64,000 nt of DNA from Porogramme epimiltina (lineage: Eukaryota; Basidiomycota; Agaricomycetes; Polyporales; Polyporaceae): positions 1 through 64,000 of the forward strand of contig FTLJ01000117.1 in NCBI GenBank assembly GCA_900155495.1, written 5' to 3'. The position numbers were made by a program, and so were the translations under genes. The notes beneath the pieces are model-generated. The model was given only the letters and a program-made list of their open reading frames with translations. It searched no databases and was not told the DNA's origin. Shown here piece after piece: positions 47,501-59,208 of the stretch; position 1 is the stretch's first letter; every line of letters begins with the position of its first letter.

Positions 47501-49436
47501 ACAGGCCGCTGCGTTCGAGTTGCTGGCAGAGCGCCTCAGCAATGTCAATGAGCAGACTCGTCGTGCTCTGACTCCCACCATCATCAAGATCGTCGATGTT
47601 GTCCGGCAAGTGGTTTCGACGAGCCAAGACACAGCTCTATGTCGCGGAGCATTATCCGTGCTCGGGGCGATCTGCAATACTCTCTCCCCAGGCGAAGAAA
47701 GCTCTATCATGGCTTCTGTGCCTCTCGTGCTTCGTTCGCTCCACCAGCAAGCAATTCGTTCGTCTGCCGTGCAGGTCATGCTCGCATTCTCGTCAGTCAC
47801 CTGTCGTTTCTCTTGTAGTTGCGGAATCGTGCTTACGGCGTTACAAATAGCTCGAAACTAGGACCTCGCGCCATCCCGCACCTTAAAGTAATCGTCAAGG
47901 AGTGCACTACGCTGTCTCGTAATGCGTTCACGAGTAATTCAGGTTAGTTGACGCACTCGTTTTGGCTGGTTTCGCCACTAAACCTTCTTCACAGAAGACG
48001 CTGCGCTGGTATCAAGTGCCCTGAACGTCCTCCGCAACCTCATGACTTCAATCCCTACGTTCTGGGGTGAGGCCGAGGTGCTTCAGGTCGTGGAGTTGTA
48101 CCTCGACAGCGCGCAGACTCCTGCTGCAGACTCCGCAGACATGTCGCTTCTCATCAGGACGCTGGCTAAGCGTGCCTCCCCCGGCGTGCTACTTCCTGCG
48201 TTGTGTGGCGTGTCGGCATCTGTGCTGGCCTCGTCATCTAAGGTAGGGGCTCATTTTGATTTTCATCCACGTCGCTCAACTTTTCAAATCAGGATCAGCC
48301 AGCAAGACTCCTTCCATTCATCCAAACCTTCAAGATCGCAATCAAGGCAGCCTCCAGAAACGCAGTTTCTGAGCAGTTGCGCGATCTGTTCAAGACCTTC
48401 ACCGCCATGTTCGACTTCTGCGCCAATGCGAAGGCCTCTAAGGTCAGTACCCAGACACCGTAGCTGTAATTGTACCTCGTAGCTGATCCATCTCTAGATT
48501 GAAACCGCATTGACCAATGCCTTTATCGAAGTAGTCGTCAAACTCAACGAGACTTCTTTCCGGCCTATTTTCCGGAAGCTGTTCGATTGGGCGTTTACGG
48601 GTGGTAAGATCGCCCTGCCTTCGGTATACTCCTGGTGGCTCACTTCTTCATCCAGCATCCGCCGGCTTGGATGGGCGTAAGGTCGTATTCTGCAACGTGT
48701 ACTCGTCGATGCTCGACTTCTTCAAGGTCTGTTCTCATCCTGGAACTCGCTCAGCTCCCGCAACTCACTTTGCGCGCAGGCTTTGATGGTTCCGTACATG
48801 ACCTTCGCATGGCCGACCTATTCCGAGCTCCTCCGCGCTTGGGCTTCCAATGCCCCCGAAGACGGAGAACTGTGGATTGCTGTCCTCCAAACCGTCACAA
48901 AGGTCCTAGCTGCCGACGAAGACCGGGGTACGTTCTCATCCTTGCCTAAGCCACGTGACATATAGCTGACGTCACGATCAGTCTTCTGGCGAAACGACAA
49001 GCAGCGCCAGTTCGTCGGCCTCGCCGTCCAGCAAGTCCCCCTCGCAGCGCAGCTCAACGGCGCAGACGGCAAGAAGGCCATGTCCGAATGCCTCTCGGCG
49101 CTCCTGGCCACCATCGAGGACGACGCGCTCGCCAAGACGCTCAACTTGGACGTCCTCATGCACAGCCGCTCGGAGGACGCGCGCGTGCGGCTGCTCAGCC
49201 TCGCGTGCGCGGAGCAGCTGTGGCGCGCTCACGGCGAGAAGCTGCTCGGTGCGTGCTTAGACTTTCTCTGCTCTCTGTTCGGTCTGCCTGACGACTTTCT
49301 GTTTGTAGGATTCGTGGCCGAGACGTCGACGTTCATCGCGGAAGCGGCAGAGGACGAGAACGACAGCGTCGTGCAGGGCGCGCACCGCCTGAAGGCCGCA
49401 GTGGAGGCGGTGGGAGGCAGCATCGACGGTGTCTGA
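41553..49436 (+). CDS. UTP10: UTP10/HEATR1-like U3 snoRNP (SSU processome) protein
   Basis: Nucleolar scaffold of the small-subunit processome, needed for early 18S rRNA processing and linked to rDNA transcription. The gene spans 7.9 kb with more than twenty short introns and should give a protein of roughly 2000 residues built of HEAT repeats, the size of the family. The N-terminus is typical (MASSLAQQLAKGASINAALL). Long α-helical repeat segments run throughout. The diagnostic C-terminal block is clear near 48.5 kb: VVVKLNETSFRPIFRKLFDW, matching the conserved end domain. The protein ends with TSTFIAEAAEDENDSVV and a short helix before TGA at 49434-49436. I did not rebuild every exon. No internal break was noticed. 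A single housekeeping orthologue is expected. Confidence 0.9.
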
Positions 49437-49801
49437 AGAGAGCCTTCTGTTGTATGACCCTGCTCACGGTGCTCGTTGTTTCGGGGCTTGATCTTGTTGT
49501 ATGTGGCTTTACTATGAACTACGGTGGCACCCCTATGAACTACGGTGTCACCCGACGATGGTCGCATAGCGAACCAATGAACTCTATATTGTGGGCCAAA
49601 ACGAGCCGATTGTGCCCCCGTGGCATGCCACGAGTGTTGACCTCATCTTAAACCGTGTTCTTCTATCATAACATCATGATGTATAAATAACATACATATA
49701 TACAACCAAGTCCCCCACCCAAACAATCGTGGTAATCGATGCCCGTCATTACATCATTTTGGCGGCCGCAAAGTCGACCGATCTAATCGTGTTCTTGTCT
49801 G
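49437..49801. other. Intergenic, convergent 3' ends
   Basis: No gene seen between UTP10 (+) and DUF6534 copy D (-). The stretch contains AT-rich sequence consistent with 3' UTRs, including a near-duplicate 16-17 bp piece (ACTAYGRWGGCACCCC-type) around 49513-49550. Confidence 0.45.
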
Positions 49802-52161
49802 TTAGCATTGCGGTTGATCAGAGTCAGACCCTACCCAGGACCCGCAAGACGTATGCACGCACCCGGGCTCGACGACGCTCACGCTCCCCTGGCTCGCGAG
49901 CGCGTCGTCGACCTTCGTGTCCGACGCGGCCCCCACGCTCGACAGGTTCGTGAGCACGATCGTCTCCGTGTCGTTCGCCGTGCGCGCGCGAAAGGCCGGC
50001 AGCTGCCCGTCGGGGAGGCCGGTCAGCGCGCCGTACCCTGGATCTGCGTCTGCGACCGCGGTAAACGGGAAGCCTCACCACAGAGTCCGGGGACGTGCCG
50101 TGTCCGGCGGTGGAGGGGGAGAGCGTGGTGGCGAAGGCGCTTCGCCCGTCCATGTCTAGAGGCTTGCCGCGCTTGAAGCGGTCCGAGATCGTCGCGCGTG
50201 CGTTGAGTCTGAGGGGATATGGTCACATGAGGTGCTTGTCGCCCAGATAGGTAGGAGTAGTACTCACGTCACGAGGAGGGTAATCGTATACACTGTAGGA
50301 GGGCACCACGAGCGCGGCGAGCGCAGATCGAAGCCGTCAGACCTCAGACTCTGCTGTATGGAAATAGAAGGGGATCCACGCACGCTTGGTGAGTATGAAA
50401 GAAGTCGCTGTGAATATCAAGTCCCCGTGACTGCGAGCACTCTGGAGAAGGGGGTTAGCTGTGCACGCCAAGGGGGTCCATTATTCCATATGTGACTTAC
50501 GAGGACGATGTTCAGGACGTTGAAGACACTGTCCGAGAACTGATGAGACTTTCGACTTTATGCAATCACGTTCCACTCACGATATGAGTAGTCCTGGAAA
50601 ACATCGCAGTTAAGTGAGCAAGAGGGGACAACAGGAAACCCACACCCCGCTCACCAGTGGTTATGGTGTACATAATGATCATGTCGATCATGGAGTTCGT
50701 CCTAGGACACAGGTTCGGTTCATCAGCCAAAATGCTTCCAGCGCTGAGAAGGAGCGCACCGCGTCATGGTACTACGGTTGATGTGCAACGTCCCGATGAG
50801 CAGGCTCGTCAGTATCAAGTCAGAGCCCATCATCAACGAGGAACCGATGGTGCAGAGCCACTAGACAAATGTTAACACTTTTGTTATTAAATGAATGTGC
50901 TCGTGGCACGCACTGATAGGTGGGCTGCGGTCGAAGCGTTCGGAGCCGTCCATCTAAAAGGTGCACCTCATTTAAACTTTCCAAGGTCAGCGACGAACCA
51001 GGCTTTGCGCGACGTACGACTTGATGGAATATCCTGGAACATGTCACGGTTTAGAATGCCCCCAAGCTGGATGGTAGGTTTATAACTTACCAATATAGCA
51101 CCCTAATCGATATGACTCATTAGAACTAGTTCAACGGGGAAAATGAAGATACTTACCGGCGAAGGCAAGGGTCAAGAGTAGCTTCCGTCCAGGTCGGTCT
51201 CAGCTAATATCTAAGCACGAGGCGCGCTATGAACTCACAGATATGATTACCAACGGCCGGTATCGGGTGCTGACTATACCGTCGTAAGAAACCCCGCCCT
51301 CATCATATATCTCTCCATTACGCACTTATCCAGCAGCGACGGGCGAGATAACTAAGGAGTGTAAAACTCAGCGAGCGGGACCTTCGCGCGATGAGATCAT
51401 GCACGGCAATGCTCACGCTTGTGTAACAACTGCCGTCAGAGACTGCGCGAGATCATTGAGTAAATGTGCGAAGGGAAATGATCCTATGGAGACGCAGACT
51501 GACCCCAGGGACGGGTATGAGCTGGCGGATCGGGGGTGAGAAATTCCACAAGAGGTAGACAGGCTCTAGAATCTCACATTCATGGACCTTGCATCCAGAG
51601 GCGTCAGTGAAAACGTCTAGCTGGAGTAAGAGTTTCACGCACCATACAGGGGTGCCGAGTAGGATCATGGGATTGAAATAATTCGTCACTAGATAGAAAT
51701 AACTGGGATAGGTCAGTACAGTGAGTACATATTTATTGAGCGTAGAAGCTTACCTAGCGTGCGTGCACAAGATCATGTTCAGGGTCTCCAGAACCCTGTA
51801 ACGTGGTCAGCGAAATGCGTATGAGGAGGACCAGACTCGGAGACACTGACAGCGCGGTTGCGACCTGGAGAAGTGAAGATGAGTAACAAAAATAAAACAA
51901 TCATCACGATTCTCACGCACCCAGAATTTCAGGTAAGTCGGGTCTTGGGTGTAAGTACGGTAGTAGATGATGGCTTGGTTGAGAATCACGCCCTGAAGTC
52001 TGGAACGCGAGGTGATACATTCGTCAGAAAACCGTGACATCGTCGAGAAGGTGAAGGGCTTACAGAAGGCCGATGAATGTCCCTACAAGCCAAGCTCCGA
52101 ACGTGTTGTCCAGAGAAGGGGGCGGGGGCAGCTGCGGGATGGGCGCTGGCGGAGGAGGCAT
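49802..52161 (-). CDS. DUF6534 multi-pass membrane protein (paralogue D)
   Basis: Minus-strand member of the same family. ATG 52161 begins a Pro-rich leader (MPPPPAPIPQLPPPP) followed by LDNTFGAWLVGTFIGLL. Next exons give QGVILNQAIIYYRTYTQDP and LVTNYFNPMILLGTPVW, nearly the same as copies A and B. The tail starts LNARATISDRFKRGKPLDMD. The last exon, recovered in phase after an intron near 50060, reads GYGALTGLPDGQLPAF, then TETIVLTNLSSVG, and ends before TAA at 49804-49802. The middle exons are short and numerous, and not all are rebuilt. A TATA-like sequence lies about 95 nt upstream. Function unknown. Confidence 0.74.
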
Positions 52162-54290
52162 GCTTATTGGGGTTGGCCGTTCGATGTCGTTGCGTGGCGT
52201 GAGGGAAGGTCGAGGTCTGGCGGTTAGGAGAGAAAAGACACAAAGGCGCGTGGGTTATATACTTGGCCCAACGCGGTGCGTCGCTGATCCCGAGGGCATC
52301 AACAGTCGCAGGGAGCGCATTCTGTACGGCGGGCGCGAAAGTCAACCGTGGAGTGTGCGCCCCACGAAAGAGGTCTTGTCGGGGAGAAGATGGCGTTGAG
52401 TTTGATGCGGACCTTCCCCGGCGGCCACCTGTCCACCCCATCCTGTCAAAAAGTTCACGTCGAGGGAGACGCACGGCTTTCAGGCCAGAGTGCTGTGGTA
52501 AACCCGATTTCCCCGGCTGTAAGTTGACCACGTTGCCGCCCCAGAACTCCGGAGAACCAAGGCCCGAATTCCCAAACTAAAGCTGCTATGGCGGGCGTCG
52601 AGGTAGCGTATAACTTTGAGCGCAGGGCCGTCCACAGGGAGCGGGGGACTGTGAACGTCGAATGATAGATGCGCACCCGGGTTGTCCACGGCGGGCATCT
52701 ATCATTCTGGTTCTGTCTGGTGAAGTAGGAAAATATCAAACCTGCAGAGAAGATCGTCGGGGGAGAAGATTGGATGTGCAAAGCGCACGTTTCCGAGGAT
52801 GCTGGGAAGAGCTCGTCGAGAGTCGCGTGGAGGGAACTTTGGGGAGCATTGGCATTGCCTCTTTGAAATTCTCAGTGACGTCCGGGCCTTCTTCTCGAGG
52901 CCATGAGATTTGAGTTTGCCAAGGGGCGTTCACACACGCGAATAAGAACTCAAGAAGTACACGTGGTGTGCTCTGCGCCAGCATGAGAGGAGGTTGATGT
53001 CCGATAGTAGTCATAATACCTAGCACCCAGCGGCGGCAGCTGCACGGTGTGGGGTAAGCGATTGACGTAGGGCGGGCACACTAGGTTGCGTCACTCACGT
53101 GACGTTACGTAGGTGATAGGAGGACACGGCGCGTGTAGTGAAGGAAGGCAGAGCTCGGCGAGTCGTCCAAAGGTGGTTGTGCGCCGAGGGCGGAGGTGAC
53201 GAATTCGGCGCGTGGGAGAAATTCATGTGAAAGCGGTGCCATCATTGAGGAGAGTTGATGCACGCGCCAGCGCCGCGCTCTAGATCTATTATTTGACGGT
53301 CACACCCTCGGGCTCACTTCCAACTCAGCAAAACCTCGGTGCGGCGGGCTGGTATACGTGAGAGGCCACGATGACCGTGTGGAATCTCTCAGAAGGGAGC
53401 CAATATTGAGGGCAGCCACGGTCTGTGTCCGGCGGCACCGGAGGATGGCTCTATGTATGGAAGACCAGTGGCTTGCCTAGCTAAACGAACAGGAGCGAGT
53501 GCGTATATTACCTCATTTTTATGTCTATATGTGCATACTTATATCCCTGAAATAGTGTGTGGCGTCGAAGATGACGTTGTGGAAGAGAGAGACAGAGCGG
53601 TCGGCCACCCTTTGAGGGGGGGATCGTTCAAGGCACGCGGCCTCTGCGGTCGATCGAACAGGTGTGAGCGAGGCGGAGGGCGGCACATCCGAGGGAACAA
53701 GAATGTCGGAACGTCGGGTAACACGATGTTCTCGAGGGAACATGCCCTCGACCCGGCCCCTTTCTGGATCTTGGGCAGGAACGGCGTTCATACAAATTAG
53801 AGTTAGGGTTCGGTCTCGAGACCGCACCCGACCCGCAGTGGGCCCGTCGTCCCCGGATGGGTGAGACTGGCTGCCAACACTGAGCGCCGAGCCGCAGCCT
53901 TTGGGCCTTTCACAGTCCGCAGCTGGTGTCCTTGGCCACCCTGCTGCACCCTGCACGAGACGGCATCACACCACAATTGACGAACAGCGCTCAACACTCG
54001 CTCCAGCGCATCGAATAGCTCGTGCCTGCAGGGCCTCTCCGCTCCTTCCAAGGCCCTTCCTCGGACCCCAGCCCTATTCAAGCCAGCATCACGCACCCTT
54101 CCCTCAAACTCAATCTCGTCCTCTGGCATCCGCCGAACCCGACGCTCGTCCCAACCTTCCATTCCAACATGTTCTCGCCCTTCGCCCCTCAGCCCCCCGC
54201 TACGCTCCGTCCATCCTCTCAATAGCAAGCCCTCCCCTTGTGGTCCCTTCCTCACCGTACCGTTCCACCAACCACAAAGGTCTTTTGTAA
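52162..54290. other. Intergenic, DUF6534 copy D to GMC oxidoreductase
   Basis: About 2.1 kb with no gene I can support. Open frames on both strands are short or low-complexity and do not resemble known families. It contains divergent promoters for the two flanking genes. Confidence 0.45.
52253..52264 (-). promoter_or_regulatory. TATA-like element of DUF6534 copy D
   Basis: On the minus strand the sequence AAGTATATAACC lies about 95 nt upstream of the ATG at 52161. Assigned from sequence and position only. Confidence 0.45.
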
Positions 54291-56993
54291 ATGGGGAACT
54301 CTTCATCTAGGTTTACAAGCGACCCCTCTTCCTTTGCTACCCCTTTCATTCCCCAACTCTCCAACCTCGTCTCCGACGACGACCGTTCCCACTGGAGGTC
54401 CTACGACTACATTATAATAGGCGGAGGTACGTCCTATTGAAACGCTCCCAGGCACTCATTCTGTGCTCACCCTACCATATCCAGGCTCTGCTGGCTGTGT
54501 CCTCGCCTCGCGCCTCTCTGAAGACCCCAACACAACTGTACTTGTCATCGAAGCCGGAGCCAGGTTAGGTCCTCCCCTTCGCGTGTTCCCTCACCCTAAA
54601 ACCTTTTTCTAGTCATGAAGGAAATCTCATGTCCCGCCTCCCTCTCGGTACTCAAAAACTTCTACAGTCACCTGCCGATTGGAACTTCTACACAGTGTAT
54701 GCTGCGCCATGATCGCCCTTCTTCAATGCACGTCTCACCCTCGTTAGCCCTCAGGACGCATTCGATGGGCGCACCGTCCATTGGCCTCGTGGCAAGATCC
54801 TTGGGGGAACGAGGTGAGCATTCTTGTCGCGTTATGGAATTCCCCGTCGCTAATTATACTATGTTAGCTCTATCAATGCTCTTCTCTACCACAATTCAGC
54901 ACCAGAAGGCTAGTATCCCCTGTGACGGATTCGTTCATTGCCTCATGTTCTCCTAGACTTCGACTGCTGGGAGCGTATGGGCGCCACAGGATGGAACTAC
55001 AATTCTCTCAAGAAGTGAGCATCCAAATACCATAGCAATGATATGTACTTACACACTCCCAGATATCTCAACCGAGTACGGGAAGAGGGTCCCCGTTCAA
55101 ATCCTCAGACGGGTATCGCTGTAGGCGGACTCTCCTGCCTCACAACCTACTTATGACATATATATACTGCTTTCAACAGCCTGCCTCGACCGCAGCTTTG
55201 GCTGCCTTCGAACGCATGGGAGTCCCTTTGAGAAGGTACGGTTTCTACGAGTCGTACAGTTTACGACAGTTCGTGCTCATGCGTCGAACTTTTCAGTGAC
55301 TTCAACACCGACGAAGGGACTATGGGCGCCGGAGCGCTCTTGGCTGCAGTGGACGCCAACCACGAACGTACGTATCAACAACGCGCATTCTTCCAAGAAA
55401 CCGAACCAATCCACGAAACTCTCTAGGCAGCTCCTCCGCCACCGCATACCTAACTCCCGAAGTCACCCGACGGCCGAACCTCACAGTAGCCGTGTCCACC
55501 TTCACCGAGCGCATCCTCTTCTCGACAGGCGCAGACGGCGTGCCCACGGCTGTCGGCGTGCAGCTCTCCACCGGGCGGACCGCGCCGAAGTTCGCGGTGG
55601 CCGCGACGCGCGAGGTCGTCCTCTCCGCGGGCGTCGTCGGTAGCCCGCACATCCTCCAGCTCTCCGGCGTCGGCCCCGCCGCGCTCTTACAGACGCACAA
55701 GATCCCCGTCGTGCGCGACCTCCCGCACGTCGGGCGGAACGTGCTCGACGTGAGCCATCCCCCGTTTTCCACTCACGCCGTCCGCCGCTAACGCGCCGCT
55801 CCTACCAGCACGTCTCCTCCGGCTCCATCGTCCTCCGCGCGCGCCCCGGGCAGACGCTCGACAAGTACGCGCAGAACCCCATATACGGCGGGCTCGCGCT
55901 CGCGCAGTGGCTCCTCCTACGCACGGGGCCCATGGCGTGCATCCCCGCGCAGGTCGCCTCGTTCACGCGGCTCGACGACGATAGGCAAGTGCTTCCCCCG
56001 CCCGTGCTCCCCCTTCCCCCTCCCATTCGCACAGCCCCAGCTGACGACCCGCACGCGCAGTCTGCCATACGGCCCCAGCCCTGGCCCTGTGCAGGACCTA
56101 TCGTCGGGCCCTGGCGCGCCCGACCTTGAGGTCCTCGTGTTCCCCATCGCCGCGATCAACTACGGGCTCGACGTCCCGCCACGGGGCAACTATGGAATCT
56201 CGGTGGTTCGTCATGTCCGCTGCTCCTTCCCGGTCCGTAGTCTAATAACAACCCCCTTCCAGGGCTCCATCCTCCTCAAGCCCGCCAGCTCCGGGACGAT
56301 CACGATCCGCTCCAACAGCGTCTATGACCCACCCGCGATAGACCCAAAGTGAGTGCTCTGCCGAGCATCCACGATGAGCGGGCGGTTGACGCGCCGCGCG
56401 CAGCTATCTCGCGGAGGAGAGCGACCTGAACGCGCTCGTCAAGTCCACGCGGTTCATCCTGCGCCTCGCACGCACGCCGCCCCTCGCCGACGCCCTCGAC
56501 CTGCGCAATCTTGCCACGCCTCCCGCGGACCCCGACTTCTACTGGCCCGGCGACGCGGACCCTGACAAGGTATGCACCTCCCTCCTCGCCCCCATCCGCT
56601 CCTGCGTGTTGACGCCATGGCCTCTGCAGATCACAGACGACGAGATAAAGAAGTTCATCCGCAAAGCCGGACAGTCTACATACCACCCCGTAAGCCCCTT
56701 CTTCCCCTCAGCCCTACCTCCAAGCACCCCCCAAGCTGACCCGCGCCCCTGTTCTCCCTTTCCCTCCCCTCCCCCGCCGCCCGTGTCCGCGCCCGCATTA
56801 GCTCTGCTCCGTGCGCATGGGCGCAGACGCGACGACGAGCGCGGTCGACCCGCAGCTGCGCGCGCACGGCGTGCGCGCGCTGCGCGTCGTCGACGGCGCC
56901 GTCTTCCCGGGGCACGTCTCGGGCCACCCGTGCGTGCCGATCATGGCGGTCGCGGAGCGCGCGGCGGACCTGATGAGGGGGCGCGCCGCTTGA
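54291..56993 (+). CDS. GMC-family FAD-dependent oxidoreductase (alcohol oxidase/dehydrogenase type)
   Basis: Flavoenzyme oxidising an alcohol, in the aryl-alcohol oxidase/choline dehydrogenase-like branch. Start ATG 54291 gives a short Ser-rich leader without an obvious signal peptide. The FAD-binding Rossmann motif IIGGGSAGCVLASRLSE is joined across intron 1, followed by VLVIEAGA. The GMC signature blocks HWPRGKILGGTSSINALLY and SAGVVGSPHILQLSGVGP are present. The catalytic His pair is intact: STYHPLCSVRMG and VSGHPCVPIMA, with LRVVDGAVFPG between them. About a dozen introns, some inside motifs. Stop TGA is at 56991-56993. The missing secretion signal makes a cytosolic or peroxisomal role possible; substrate is not predictable. 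The C-terminal half is markedly GC-rich. Confidence 0.92.
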
Positions 56994-57150
56994 AGGGCAC
57001 CGCGGCGCGGGACACTGTGGGGCGCAGGGCTACGAGCGCGTTTGACCGCGCTGGTCGTGGCTAAATATAATCAACGCCCTTACAACCCATGCTTTTGGAG
57101 GACTTAAATGTCCTGTCTCCTCCTTGGGGATATCCGATGGAAGTTATCGT

Positions 57151-58671
57151 CTACTCTACACCAAATCTCGTGATGGGGCGGAGGCTTCTGGTGACCCATA
57201 GAACTAGAGCCCCCTGGCTGAATAAGTTACGGGGGCGTTGGCTATACATTGCTCGGGCCTCATGGCACCCCGCGTGTGTTGGATGTAGTGTTACGGTCGG
57301 GCCAGCGATACGGCGGAAATCGACGTACTCGATGATGTCAATGCTTTCCCGGCGCACCTCGCCGCCCTGCGCGCGAGGTTCTTCTTCTCCTTCACCCTCC
57401 ACGGCGTGTCCGACGCACCTTGCACCGGCCGCTGCGACGACACAGGGACCTCGCGCGGGTAGGACTGCGCACGCGCCAGAGGGATGCGCTGCAACCACCA
57501 TCGCGCTGCGTGAGCTCTCCGGCGCCGCGACACGAGCGAGCAGGGACGCACTCACCTCGCCTGGGTGGTATCCGTACGGCGGGTCCATCAGCCTGAACTC
57601 GATCCCCCGCTCCTCGCAGAACGCCCACAGCACCTCCACGTCCGCGCGCCCCCCAGCCTTGTCCGCGCGCCGCCGGTTATACGTCAGCGCGCGCAGCCCC
57701 TTGCCCTCTCCCTCTGCCGCGCGGTTGCACGCTATCGCGAGCGCCGCGACGACCGGCGTGCATTCTCCCAGCCTCATCGCGTCGAGCGTGAGGTGCGCAA
57801 TGCCCGCCGGGAGCGCCGCGAGGGCGGCCGCCGACCCCGGCGCGTCCGTGAGCGTGAGCTCCGCGAGGCACACAAGCGGTGCGAGGTCGACCGCGCGGCG
57901 CATACGGGAAAGCGCGAGTGCGCGCAGGCCCGGCACGACACCGAGCGCGGGGAGCGCGTCCGCCTCAAAGCTCGGACACGCGACGCGGAGCGCCTCGAGT
58001 CCCCCAGGCGCGTGCGCGAGGGCCCACACGACGAAGGTGTGCGTCCCGCGGCGGAGGTTCGTGTACCGGAGCTCGCGGAGCGGCCACGGGGGCGCAGGGG
58101 CTGGGGGGAGCGCGAGCGCGGGGTCGTGGACGGCGGCGCAGTCGACCTCGAGGGCGTCGAGCGCGGGGCAGAGCGCGAGGAGCTGGAAGAGCGTCGCGTA
58201 GCGGTACGTGCGCACGCGGAGGGCGCGCAGGCGCGCGAGGGACGGCGCGAGGCCGCGCAGCACCGCGGGGCGGAAGACGCCGTGGTAGAGCGCGACGTGG
58301 AGCTCGCGGAGATGCGGGCAGTGCGCGGCGACGTCCGCGTAGATCTCTTGGTGGTCGAGGACCATGGAGAGCGTGCGTACGGCGCTTTTCAGGAGGAGGG
58401 CGTGCTCAGGGTCGAGGGCTTCGGCGCTCGCGATAGCTCTCTGGAAGGTTTTGCAGTGGTCCGAACCTCCGTTGAGGGTGACTTGCCTGAAGAGCAGCTG
58501 CTGGGCGCGGGGTCTCCAGGCGCGGCATACGAGGGAGTAGTTTTTAAGCCACTTGTACCGCGGTAGAAGATCTTCGTATTGCGCCTCCTCGAGGATAATG
58601 AAGAAGAGATCGAGCGGGAGCGTTGCCCTCTCCTCGAGGTCAGTTGGAGTAGGCGCAGTGTTGCGGCCCAT
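57151..58671 (-). CDS. F-box protein with leucine-rich-like repeats
   Basis: Probable SCF ubiquitin-ligase adaptor. ATG 58671 is followed by an F-box-like segment (LPLDLFFIILEEAQYED ... NYSLVCRAWRPRAQQLLF), the common Agaricomycete pattern. The next 250 residues hold regularly spaced leucine-rich segments (LRELHVALYHG, LRALRVRTYRY, LDALEVDCAAV, LEALRVACPSF, LAELTLTDAPG). After PPYGYHPGE there is a GTGAGT that could be a donor, so the last 130 residues of the uninterrupted 506-codon frame are uncertain; the real C-terminus may follow an intron and read into EYVDFRRIAGP. Very high GC at third positions makes the antisense strand open as well, but only this strand gives family-like sequence. Confidence 0.75.
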   Translation of the reverse strand: MGRNTAPTPTDLEERATLPLDLFFIILEEAQYEDLLPRYKWLKNYSLVCRAWRPRAQQLLFRQVTLNGGSDHCKTFQRAIASAEALDPEHALLLKSAVRTLSMVLDHQEIYADVAAHCPHLRELHVALYHGVFRPAVLRGLAPSLARLRALRVRTYRYATLFQLLALCPALDALEVDCAAVHDPALALPPAPAPPWPLRELRYTNLRRGTHTFVVWALAHAPGGLEALRVACPSFEADALPALGVVPGLRALALSRMRRAVDLAPLVCLAELTLTDAPGSAAALAALPAGIAHLTLDAMRLGECTPVVAALAIACNRAAEGEGKGLRALTYNRRRADKAGGRADVEVLWAFCEERGIEFRLMDPPYGYHPGEVSASLLARVAAPESSRSAMVVAAHPSGACAVLPARGPCVVAAAGARCVGHAVEGEGEEEPRAQGGEVRRESIDIIEYVDFRRIAGPTVTLHPTHAGCHEARAMYSQRPRNLFSQGALVLWVTRSLRPITRFGVE

Positions 58672-59208
58672 TTTGTGTTGAACCTAGACGAGTTAGGTAT
58701 GGCGGGGTTTAGCCAAGACCGGAGCAGTGGCTTACCTTCCGCAACGGGGGGGCCAAGGGCAGGTCGTTGGCAAATTGATTCTTGGTGCTTGGTGGGATGT
58801 GGGAGTAGCGCGGTGACCAGGGCACTGAGAGGATGGCAAGTTAAGCCAGGAACCTCGGCAACCGCAGCAGTCTAGCGGAGATCCGGACGCGTCAATGGCA
58901 GGACAGCTGACCTCCGACGAATATAACATGCCTGCAGGCCTGTAACGTACCGGGCCGCACCGACGAGATGGCAAGTCACTTACGGCTTCGGCGAACACAG
59001 TTCTCATAGATCCGGATATGTTCAGAAGGGCCAGACGCAGAGTACAATGGTATTGTGTAACTAGAAGAGATGTATCGTATACTGTCACAACGAATAAGTC
59101 AACAAGGGCCCGTTGAGTCCCCACACAAACAAGCGAGCACAGTGAAAGCAAAGAGAACAGCACCACTCGTAACCTAAGCACGGAGTGCCAGCAAGCCAAA
59201 CGGAGACG
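58672..59208. other. Intergenic, F-box gene to SET2
   Basis: No gene supported. It is upstream of the F-box gene and downstream of SET2 (both minus strand), so it holds the F-box promoter and the SET2 3' UTR. Confidence 0.5.

Noticed and set aside
41553..49436. The many separate open frames here as several small genes
   Set aside because: They splice into one continuous HEAT-repeat protein with UTP10 N- and C-terminal signatures; no internal promoter or start was convincing.
57565..58566. 333-codon plus-strand open frame
   Set aside because: It is antisense to the F-box gene; extreme GC bias leaves the opposite strand open. The product is a monotonous Arg/Glu/Val-rich sequence with no family features.
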